A stretch of 64,000 nt of DNA from Herbaspirillum autotrophicum (lineage in GTDB: Bacteria > Pseudomonadota > Gammaproteobacteria > Burkholderiales > Burkholderiaceae_D). The translations under genes were made by a program, and so were the position numbers. The first letter of the stretch is position 1. Each line of letters starts with the position of its first letter. Under the pieces are notes generated by a model, which searched no databases, was not told where the DNA came from, and saw only the letters and a list, made by a program, of their open reading frames with translations. Positions 57,922-64,000 of this stretch are shown here, piece by piece. The stretch covers positions 1 through 64,000 of the forward strand of contig NZ_LFLS01000024.1 in the NCBI RefSeq assembly GCF_001189915.1. Reading direction: 5' to 3'.

Positions 57922-58995
57922 ATGCTTATCTCTGACAACCAGGTCGCCGCCGCGACGTCTTCTTCGACGCGAACGCCAAGGGAGCGCCCCACCGTGCGCG
58001 ATGTGGCCTTGTTGGCGGGCGTTTCCGTTGGCACCGTGTCACGGGTGGTTAACGAGGTGCCTAACGTGAGCCCTGCGGTACGGGCCAAGGTCCGGCACGC
58101 TATCGACAAGCTGGGCTGGAAGCCAAGCATGGTGGCGCAGAACATGCGGGGCCAGGCTTCGCGCATGATTGGCTTCATTTTTTCGGATCTGGAAAACCCG
58201 TTGTATGCCTCCATGATCAAGGGCGCTGAAGATGTGCTCACCCAAGCTGGTTATCTGTTGATCGTCGGCAGCAGCAATCATCGCCCCGAGCAGGAATGCA
58301 GCCTGATTGATTTGTTCGACCAGCGCCAGGCAGATGGCCTGATCTTCACGATCACCGATGAGGACAATCCAGCCGTGCTGGAAAGCCTTGCCGGCGCGCG
58401 CTTTCCGGTGGTGATGCTGGAACGTGATGTGAGCGTGGAAACCGCCGGTGCTGTGATTGCCGACCACTATGAAGGTACCTTGCACGCCACCCGTCACTTG
58501 TTGAATCTGGGTCATCGGCGCATTGCCCTGCTGGCGGGTGGCCGCAACAATCGTGTCGGTCGCGATCGCTTGCGCGGCTTCACGGAGGCGCACCGGGAAC
58601 AAGGCGTGGAGATTGATCCTTGCTTGCTGCGGGTGAACGAGGGTATCGCCGAAGATGCTTTTGGATTTCGTCACACCCAATTACTGCTCTCGATGTCGGA
58701 ACCGGCGACTGCCATTTTGGCGCTGGGTCGCCATTTACTGCGGGGGGTGCTATCGGCCTGCCGCGCCAAAGGTGTACGCATTCCGCAAGACCTTTCACTG
58801 ATCACCACCAACGACAGCGAATTGGCGGAGTTGGCGCAACCGGCAGTGACGGTGATTCGTTACTCTGCCTACGAACTCGGGCGTGAGGCCGCGCATTTGT
58901 TGTTGCAACGTCTGGCCGACCGCGACAACTGGAATTTCAGCCGTATCCACGTGCCCACCGAACTGGTGTTGCGTGACTCCTGCACCCGGATCTGA
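57922..58995 (+). CDS. LacI-family regulator of the cargo operon
   Basis: 357 aa from ATG 57922. Helix-turn-helix about residues 23-70 (T-V-R-D-V-A-L-L-A-G-V-S-V-G-T-V-S-R-V-V-N), then a periplasmic-binding-like effector domain (I-G-F-I-F-S-D-L-E-N-P). Divergent from the nine-gene operon and 46 bp upstream of the ATPase gene. Likely represses or activates in response to the imported compound; ligand unknown. Confidence 0.88.
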   Translation: MLISDNQVAAATSSSTRTPRERPTVRDVALLAGVSVGTVSRVVNEVPNVSPAVRAKVRHAIDKLGWKPSMVAQNMRGQASRMIGFIFSDLENPLYASMIKGAEDVLTQAGYLLIVGSSNHRPEQECSLIDLFDQRQADGLIFTITDEDNPAVLESLAGARFPVVMLERDVSVETAGAVIADHYEGTLHATRHLLNLGHRRIALLAGGRNNRVGRDRLRGFTEAHREQGVEIDPCLLRVNEGIAEDAFGFRHTQLLLSMSEPATAILALGRHLLRGVLSACRAKGVRIPQDLSLITTNDSELAELAQPAVTVIRYSAYELGREAAHLLLQRLADRDNWNFSRIHVPTELVLRDSCTRI

Positions 58996-59041
58996 TCGGC
59001 GTCGGGCTCCTCATCACACACAACTTGTTTGAAAGTTTCCC

Positions 59042-60679
59042 ATGTCCGAACCGTTACTGACGATCAACGCTCTCGATATTCACTTTGGCCCTAGGCAGGT
59101 GGTGCACGGTGTTTCCTTCGACGTCAAGTCGGGCGAGAAGGTCGCTTTGGTCGGCGAATCTGGTTCAGGAAAAAGTGTGATCGCACTCAGCATCCTGAAG
59201 CTGGTGCCGGGCGCCGACGTGGCGGGACAGGTCCAGTTCGATGGTGTCGACCTGACGCTGTTGCCTCAACGCGACTTGCTGGCAGTGCGCGGGCGCGATA
59301 TTGCAGTCATCTTTCAGGAACCGATGACTGCGTTGAATCCACTCTATACGGTGGGGGAGCAAATCGCCGAGGTTTACCGCGTCAAACATGGACTCAATGC
59401 ACGTAGCGCTTGGGCTAAGGCCGTGGAGCGCCTTGCCGAGACTGAAATTCCCGAGCCGCAACGCCGTGCTCGCGCTTACCCCCATCAACTCTCTGGCGGC
59501 CAACGTCAACGCGCCATGATTGCGATGGCCTTGGCTAGCGAGCCGCGCCTACTGCTGGCCGATGAACCGACCACCGCGCTGGACGTGACCTTGCGCCTGC
59601 AGATTCTGGAACTGCTCGATCGCCTGCAGCGTTCACGCAACATGGCTGTGCTGATCATCACCCACGACTTGAGCCTGGTGCGACGTTTTGCCGATCGCGT
59701 CGTCGTGCTCCAGCATGGCCGCGTGGTGGAGCAGGGCGCCGTCAGCACTGTCATGCAGCATCCTCATCACCCTTATACCCGCAAGCTGCTCGAAAGCAAG
59801 CCGGTGCGGGATGTAATCGAAGCGAATGGGCAGCCAGGTGAAAGCGTGATACGGGCGCGCGAGGTCTGCGTCGACTACCGTATGCCCGCCAACTCGCTGC
59901 GTGAATTGTTTGGAAGGCAGCATTTCAGTGCCGTGCGGGATGTATCGTTCGACTTGGGGGCTGGCCGTACGTTGGGCATCATTGGTGAGTCCGGCTCCGG
60001 TAAATCCACCTTGGCGCAAGCAGTGCTGGGATTGTTGGACGCCAGAGGAGACATCGTGATCGGTGGCGCCTCCTGGGGTGAAACCAAGGCCGCAGGCTTC
60101 GCTGCACAAAAGGCATTGCGCCGGCGCATCCAGGTGGTATTCCAGGATCCCTACGCATCGTTGAGTCCGCGCATGAACGTAGGCCGCATCGTGGGCGAAG
60201 CACTGGCGTTTCATGAGCCGCAGCTCGACGCTGAGGCACGCCGTGATCGTGTGCTGTCGATGTTAGCGGCGGTCGGCCTGGGTGAAGCACAATTCCCGGG
60301 ATTGTTGACGCGTCATCCGCATGAATTTTCGGGTGGCCAGCGCCAGCGCATCGCCATCGCACGGGCCTTGATCACCCATCCCGATGTACTGGTGCTGGAC
60401 GAGCCCACCAGCGCCTTGGATGTGACCATCCAGAAACAGGTCTTGTCGTTGCTGCAGTCGTTGCAAAAACGATATGGCCTGAGTTATTTTCTGATTACGC
60501 ATGACATGGACGTCATCCATGCCATGGCACATGACGTCATCGTTATGAAGGACGGCGCGATCATTGAGGCCGGCAGCGTGGGCGAAGTGCTGGGTGCGCC
60601 ACAGCATTCTTATACGCGCTCACTTATCGAGGCAAGCAATATTCCGTCTGAAATATTGACGCAAGCGTATGCCGCTTAG
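59042..60679 (+). CDS. Two-domain ABC importer ATPase (DppD-DppF fusion, GsiA/YejF type)
   Basis: 545 aa with two complete nucleotide-binding domains: Walker A G-E-S-G-S-G-K-S-V and G-E-S-G-S-G-K-S-T; signatures L-S-G-G-Q-R-Q-R and F-S-G-G-Q-R-Q-R. The fused layout is that of GsiA, the glutathione importer ATPase, and YejF. It completes the importer, although its permeases lie on the other strand beyond the LacI gene. Followed by a terminator. Confidence 0.92.
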   Translation: MSEPLLTINALDIHFGPRQVVHGVSFDVKSGEKVALVGESGSGKSVIALSILKLVPGADVAGQVQFDGVDLTLLPQRDLLAVRGRDIAVIFQEPMTALNPLYTVGEQIAEVYRVKHGLNARSAWAKAVERLAETEIPEPQRRARAYPHQLSGGQRQRAMIAMALASEPRLLLADEPTTALDVTLRLQILELLDRLQRSRNMAVLIITHDLSLVRRFADRVVVLQHGRVVEQGAVSTVMQHPHHPYTRKLLESKPVRDVIEANGQPGESVIRAREVCVDYRMPANSLRELFGRQHFSAVRDVSFDLGAGRTLGIIGESGSGKSTLAQAVLGLLDARGDIVIGGASWGETKAAGFAAQKALRRRIQVVFQDPYASLSPRMNVGRIVGEALAFHEPQLDAEARRDRVLSMLAAVGLGEAQFPGLLTRHPHEFSGGQRQRIAIARALITHPDVLVLDEPTSALDVTIQKQVLSLLQSLQKRYGLSYFLITHDMDVIHAMAHDVIVMKDGAIIEAGSVGEVLGAPQHSYTRSLIEASNIPSEILTQAYAA

Positions 60680-60809
60680 GTGGCGACCAGAAAAACGGTA
60701 AAAATACTTGTCTCATCATTCATATATGCGTCGTTTCGTTCTCCGCGTGGCTGAGTACATGTGAGCTAGTTGGTATAGATGTCATCTGGAGGTCTTCGGC
60801 GAAAATTTT

Positions 60810-60842
60810 AGCCGCAGCTAATTTGTGGCTTATCCTTTTTTT
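60810..60842 (+). terminator. Terminator after the cargo ATPase
   Basis: AGCCGCA (60810-60816) pairs with TGTGGCT (60824-60830) with one G-U pair, followed by TATCC and seven T. The 130-bp gap before it holds nothing else seen. It touches the 3' end of the next minus-strand gene. Confidence 0.6.
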
Positions 60843-61180
60843 CCGGTGATTGTATATTCGCACTTTGTCACCGGCCTTTTCCCGGTGTCCATCAATACGG
60901 TATCGAAGTTATCCGGATTGTCTGAGTACTTTATTGAAGCAATGAATTGCCATTGAGAGTACTGACTGCAATTCGCCAGACGAAATGGAATCGTGCCGAA
61001 ACCGGGTACCGGGCGCACGCCGTCCATCACCTTTTGTCCTTGCTTGGTCCAGCCAATCAGAACTACTCCTTTGTGCTCCTCACCGGTCTGGTTGACAAAC
61101 TTCACCACCAGATCTTCAGCTTGGACGCCAGCCGAGAATACAACTGCACACGTGGCAATGCACTGGATTATTTTTCGCAT
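60830..61180 (-). CDS. Small secreted protein of unknown function
   Basis: 116 aa. Sec signal peptide (M-R-K-I-I-Q-C-I-A-T through V-Q-A-E, cleavage near residue 21). The mature part is beta-rich with V-V-L-I-G-W-T-K-Q-G-Q-K and two cysteines (L-A-N-C-S, T-K-C-E-Y) that may form a disulfide. No family recognised. Lone gene between the cargo and the SRAP unit; local base composition is less GC-rich than the cargo. Confidence 0.6.
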   Translation of the reverse strand: MRKIIQCIATCAVVFSAGVQAEDLVVKFVNQTGEEHKGVVLIGWTKQGQKVMDGVRPVPGFGTIPFRLANCSQYSQWQFIASIKYSDNPDNFDTVLMDTGKRPVTKCEYTITGKKG

Positions 61181-61325
61181 AGGGGACTTCCATTCCTGAG
61201 AAAAAATTCATTCGTGGTCCGTTGTTCTTCTTTTTGGAGATCAACGTAACGATAGTTTTCTCTCAAATGTGAACTTTGTCCTCATTCAAACGCATGATAT
61301 CGACGAATTTTTGCCGCGAATCTGC

Positions 61326-61967
61326 TTAACGGGCCGCAGCCCATGCCTTCATGCGAGCCGCAGGAAATGGCAATAGCATGGACCGGGCGAGCTCAGGATT
61401 ATTGCAAGATAGCCAATCCGCATATTCACTACGCGGCACGATGACAAGGCTGCGCTTTTCATCGCCGGGTTTGTGAAACCGCCGCATCAATGGATGCTCG
61501 TCAGCGTTGATGGTGATCTGTGTAAATGCAAACGAAACGCCACGTTCAGGTTCCTCCCAAGAGCGCCATAGTCCGGCTACGCAAAATGGTTGGCCATCGT
61601 CCATGCCTATCGCCCAGCGCTCCGCTTTTCCCGACTCGTAATTCTGCTCGTAGAAGTGATGCGCCGGCAGCAGGCAGGTTTGCCCCAGGCGCCATGCTTT
61701 GGCAAAGGCAGGTTTTTGGCCGATGGTTTCGGCGCGGGCGTTCATTGTCGTTATGCTTTTCTTGCCGGGTGGCAGGAAGCGTTTCGGAATCATGCCAAAG
61801 GTACCGACAACGAGTTCTGGCTCGGCATCTGGTGTTTCACCTGATCGAATAATCGGCGCGGCATAGTCTTGCCAAGTCTCAATGGGCCATTCTGCCGGAT
61901 CATCCATTCTTGAACGAATGAAGTTGGCTATCTCCAGACGCGTAGGTGGTTTGTAGTTGACGCACAT
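61326..61967 (-). CDS. SRAP (YedK/HMCES-like) abasic-site shielding protein
   Basis: 213 aa from ATG 61967, so that Cys follows the initiator Met (M-C-V-N-Y); after Met removal Cys2 forms the DNA-protein crosslink in this family. N-A-R-A-E-T and the catalytic Glu in H-H-F-Y-E are present; the histidine is in M-R-R-F-H rather than the usual H-x-R-M-P. Second gene of a pair behind a LexA-like box, so probably SOS induced. Protects single-stranded transfer DNA with abasic sites, by inference. Confidence 0.85.
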   Translation of the reverse strand: MCVNYKPPTRLEIANFIRSRMDDPAEWPIETWQDYAAPIIRSGETPDAEPELVVGTFGMIPKRFLPPGKKSITTMNARAETIGQKPAFAKAWRLGQTCLLPAHHFYEQNYESGKAERWAIGMDDGQPFCVAGLWRSWEEPERGVSFAFTQITINADEHPLMRRFHKPGDEKRSLVIVPRSEYADWLSCNNPELARSMLLPFPAARMKAWAAAR

Positions 61968-62032
61968 GGCAGCGCTCCCCGATGACCGGAGCTTCATTCT
62001 ACGCCGTAGTGTTGCGCGTTTGCGCAACAAAA

Positions 62033-62425
62033 TCACCTGCTGTCAGACTTGGCCAACCGCGGTCCGTGAGCAACGCGGAAGCGTTCCTCTTCGTATTGAT
62101 CTTGCTCGCTCTTCAACCGTCGTCCGGCACCCACCAGGCAGAGCCACGATTGTGCATAGTCGATGATCTGGCCAGCTTCCGTATGTGCCTCAAAGCCGGT
62201 GAGCACCAATCTTTCCTCGTTGACCCATTCTAAATTGACATCCAATAGTTCGAGCAGGCGCTCGTTTTCCCCACGCGTGAGCCGTGCAGTTTTGGTGAGG
62301 CGGTTGAGTCGATTGTCACGTGTCACGGAGATGGCTAGGTCGCCATCGTAAGTAGACTCGCGCGCCCATGCCCGCTTCGGAACAAGCACGCCACGGATAC
62401 GGGTTCGGATGACGGAAACTTTCAT
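62033..62425 (-). CDS. Unknown protein, first gene of an SOS-controlled pair with SRAP
   Basis: 130 aa, basic and hydrophilic, no membrane segment. Starts V-S-V-I-R-T-R-I-R-G-V-L-V-P-K; later T-R-G-E-N-E-R-L-L-E-L-L-D-V-N. I do not recognise a family. It starts 13 bp from a near-consensus LexA box and is 65 bp upstream of SRAP, so the two are probably one unit. A DNA-damage or transfer-linked role is inference from that context. Confidence 0.65.
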   Translation of the reverse strand: MKVSVIRTRIRGVLVPKRAWARESTYDGDLAISVTRDNRLNRLTKTARLTRGENERLLELLDVNLEWVNEERLVLTGFEAHTEAGQIIDYAQSWLCLVGAGRRLKSEQDQYEEERFRVAHGPRLAKSDSR

Positions 62426-62437
62426 TTTGACAATAAA

Positions 62438-62457
62438 TACTGTATATATAAACAGTA
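62438..62457 (-). promoter_or_regulatory. LexA-type SOS box
   Basis: CTG-N10-CAG with AT-rich centre: TACTGTATATATAAACAGTA, differing at one base from the 20-bp E. coli consensus. It lies just upstream of the 62425 start on the minus strand, in the 107-bp gap before the next gene. Confidence 0.85.
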
Positions 62458-62532
62458 TATCAGCGTTCCAGAGTGCTGATGTGTAGCTGCGCTCAGTAGG
62501 GTGAGCCTAAGGGGCACAGCATTTTCAATGTA

Positions 62533-62844
62533 CTACATCACTGCTGTTTCATGACCCTCGAATCTGACTGATATTCCACAATCCCTGATTACCGGTAGCG
62601 ACACGGGGCTGGACAACGTATCAATGATTACCCGTCCCGGATGCCTGGCCTTGGCATGCACCGAAAAAATCTTTACCGCCTCGACTTCTGATGCTGCAAT
62701 CTGAATACCCTGCATTAAATTGACCGTTGTGGTGCCAGGAACCTGCAGCAGTGCAGAGACCATATAGACTGATTTTTGTGCAGGAGATGCAGCGGCACTG
62801 CCGCAGATCAAGAACATCGAAATCAACGCTGTAATGAATTTCAT
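62533..62844 (-). CDS. Small secreted protein of unknown function
   Basis: 103 aa from ATG 62844 (or 62847), AAAGGA site. Signal peptide M-K-F-I-T-A-L-I-S-M-F-L ending A-A-A-S near residue 20. The mature part is short, beta-like, with one Cys. No family recognised. Upstream of the SOS box and separate from it. Confidence 0.55.
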   Translation of the reverse strand: MKFITALISMFLICGSAAASPAQKSVYMVSALLQVPGTTTVNLMQGIQIAASEVEAVKIFSVHAKARHPGRVIIDTLSSPVSLPVIRDCGISVRFEGHETAVM

Positions 62845-62936
62845 CATTAATCCTTTCGGTCTGTACATTTTTGATCCGCATAAGACTCCGGCCGGCGCAT
62901 CAAATTCCCGATTCAAAGCATGGCATCCGGCGCAGC

Positions 62937-62959
62937 AAAAAAGGGGCCGAAGCCCCTTT
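62937..62959 (-). terminator. Terminator of radC
   Basis: Read on the minus strand: AAAGGGGC-TTCG-GCCCCTTT followed by further T; stable TTCG tetraloop, 2 bp after the radC stop. Confidence 0.85.
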
Positions 62960-62961
62960 CT

Positions 62962-63468
62962 TCAAAGCAGCCCGCGTTCGGCAAATGACGTCGTCTCATT
63001 ACCTGCCACGATGATGTGATCCAGTATCCTGACATCGACAAGATCCAGTACTGCCTTGAGACGCTGCGTCAGGGCCTCGTCGGCCGCTGATGGTTCTGTG
63101 CTGCCCGTAGGATGGTTGTGACTGATGATGACATGGGTTGCGTTGTATTTCATCGTCAGCCGGACGACTTCACGCGGATACACCGGGGTTTGGGTGACGG
63201 TGCCCTGAAACAGCTCGACATAGTCGATCATACAAAGCTTCGCATCCATCAGAATGACCGCAAACACTTCGCGATCGTAGCCAGCCAGTTTGGCCTTGAG
63301 ATATTCCTTGACCATGTTGGCTGAGATCAGTGGTACACCGCGACGAACCTTGTAATCAATGACATGACGGGCCGCATCAAGAATCTGATCGGCTGTGGCC
63401 ATGACGTACTGTCCGTGATCATCACGAACCAGAAGGCTGGTATCAAAAGAAATTGGATGTGTTGCCAT
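62962..63468 (-). CDS. RadC/JAB-domain protein of the ICE
   Basis: 168 aa from ATG 63468; the in-frame extension to 63651 has no family support. JAMM metalloprotease-like domain with the zinc motif S-H-N-H-P-T-G-S-T-E-P-S-A-A-D and the upstream Glu in V-E-L-F-Q-G-T. Short RadC proteins of this kind are common in ICEs; the claimed repair role is not supported in general. Divergent from the XRE gene. Confidence 0.9.
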   Translation of the reverse strand: MATHPISFDTSLLVRDDHGQYVMATADQILDAARHVIDYKVRRGVPLISANMVKEYLKAKLAGYDREVFAVILMDAKLCMIDYVELFQGTVTQTPVYPREVVRLTMKYNATHVIISHNHPTGSTEPSAADEALTQRLKAVLDLVDVRILDHIIVAGNETTSFAERGLL

Positions 63469-63902
63469 GTTGTGCTCCGGTAGCTGGGCGGAATTGCCCG
63501 GAGCCGCGCACAGCACGGTGCAGCGCAAGCAGTCAGGGGGCAATGCCGGCCGCAAGGACGCCAGCGTGCCTGCACGCGCAGCCCTTGACTGCGAGAACAC
63601 CGTGATACGGTGCAGGGAATAGCAAGACCACCCCACAACAGGTTGACCCAACTTGGCAATAAGGCTGCGAAGCTATCTTTTTATCCCGATTTCCACATGG
63701 ATAAAATGATGTCTTCAATAATCTATTATTATTAATTGATATCTGTAATTATCATTGGTGGCAACCGATCTGTTAATCTTGCAATATAAAATTGCTGTAT
63801 GGAAATTAACTGAATTGGTTGTTTTAATAATCAATGCGGGCTTGTCCCACAATCCTATAAATGCTAATCTCAATTATCATTTATAGAGAAAAGCTAACTA
63901 AA
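63469..63902. promoter_or_regulatory. Divergent region between radC and the XRE gene
   Basis: 434 bp with no gene. The radC-proximal part (63481-63655) is GC-rich and holds a short hairpin CACCGT-GAT-ACGGTG (63598-63612), perhaps a structured leader; the rest is very AT-rich. GCAAT-ATAAA-ATTGC at 63781-63795 is another small palindrome. A possible weak XRE promoter is TTGTCC-N17-TAATCT (about 63842-63870). Confidence 0.4.
63855..63886. promoter_or_regulatory. Candidate operator of the XRE regulator
   Basis: Perfect 9-bp inverted repeat CTATAAATG (63855-63863) / CATTTATAG (63878-63886), 14-bp spacer, ending 16 bp before the XRE start. Placement fits an autoregulatory site. Confidence 0.5.
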
Positions 63903-64000
63903 ATGAGCAAATTTATTCAAGAGCTCACTGGCGCACGAAAAGCCGCAGGCCTGAGCCAGGACGCTGAGGCCAGCAAGGCCGGGCTCAACCGCATGACGAT
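63903..64000 (+). CDS. XRE-family helix-turn-helix regulator, 3'-truncated by the window
   Basis: Only 32 codons are visible from ATG 63903. The reading (F-I-Q-E-L-T-G-A-R-K-A-A-G-L-S-Q-D then A-G-L-N-R) is the start of a Cro/CI-type helix-turn-helix. Probably an ICE regulator; the rest is off the right edge. Confidence 0.65.
   Translation, partial: MSKFIQELTGARKAAGLSQDAEASKAGLNRMT

Larger units (their letters stand above)
36945..64000. mobile_element. Integrative and conjugative element (PFGI-1/clc/SPI-7 group), one end, running off the window
   Basis: Everything after the tRNA-Thr 3' end looks like ICE backbone plus cargo: ParA and ICE-type ParB, DUF2857, TIGR03761, DUF3158, ICE SSB, STY4534/DUF3577, radC and SRAP. 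In PAPI-1/PFGI-1-like elements the parA end typically abuts a tRNA. The integrase, relaxase and type IV secretion genes would lie past base 64000. No direct repeat of the tRNA 3' end was seen inside the window, so the right boundary is off the edge. The exact left end is inferred. Confidence 0.78.

Noticed and set aside
47083..60829. Insertion sequence or transposon ends bounding the cargo
   Set aside because: No transposase gene and no convincing terminal inverted or direct repeats were found at either edge.
62438..62457. Ordinary -10/-35 AT-rich promoter instead of SOS box
   Set aside because: The CTG-N10-CAG frame with alternating TA centre matches LexA at 19 of 20 consensus bases, far beyond a chance AT-rich promoter.
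63469..63651. N-terminal extension of radC to 63651
   Set aside because: The conserved protein starts at M-A-T-H-P-I-S; the upstream part is Cys/Arg-rich and without family support.

Overview
The window looks like a Betaproteobacterial chromosome segment, most likely Burkholderiales/Oxalobacteraceae (Herminiimonas, Collimonas or Herbaspirillum type). The reasons are the gene order murA-hisGDCBHAFIE-hinT-tatABC, petABC followed by sspA-sspB, an mla operon that includes mlaA, and the high-GC codon style. No rRNA, CRISPR array or transposase was seen.

Region 1 (1-7.97 kb) is a sulfur-scavenging cluster. A divergent LysR regulator faces an operon of two SsuA-like binding proteins, an SsuD-like and an NtaA/DszA-like flavin monooxygenase, a cysteine-dioxygenase-family cupin and a four-domain rhodanese. 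The operon closes with a clear terminator. Region 2 (8-36.9 kb) is core chromosome: an EamA transporter, a diguanylate cyclase, a methyltransferase, YchF, mlaFEDACB (outer-membrane lipid asymmetry), an ABC exporter pair, a BolA-like protein, murA, the whole histidine operon with an orphan DNA methyltransferase between hisD and hisC, hinT, tatABC, a DUF2461 gene, a DegS-like protease, a Nif3 protein, mscL, the cytochrome bc1 operon, sspA/sspB and tRNA-Thr(TGT).

Region 3 (36.96-64 kb, running off the right edge) is one end of an integrative and conjugative element (ICE) of the PFGI-1/clc/SPI-7 group, apparently inserted at the tRNA-Thr 3' end. Its backbone reads parA, parB, DUF2857, two winged-helix proteins, a repeat-rich non-coding segment with three 17-bp palindromes, a TIGR03761 protein, a DUF3158 protein, ssb, a STY4534/DUF3577 protein with an Ala-Asp tail, an Lnt/TraB-like nitrilase and a small repeat protein. 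At the right are an SOS-controlled SRAP unit, radC and a divergent XRE regulator.

Inside the ICE (47.27-60.68 kb) lies a cargo unit: nine co-directional genes divergent from a LacI regulator and a fused two-domain ABC ATPase. Together they make a complete Dpp/Gsi-type peptide-class importer, two SfnB/DszC-like acyl-CoA-dehydrogenase-fold flavoproteins, an SfnG-like flavin monooxygenase, a class II aldolase-fold enzyme, an SDR lacking its catalytic Tyr and Lys, and a second four-domain rhodanese. The most economical reading is a mobile pathway that imports an organosulfur compound, opens its C-S bonds and passes sulfane sulfur to the rhodanese. It parallels the chromosomal cluster of region 1. 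The substrate cannot be read from sequence.
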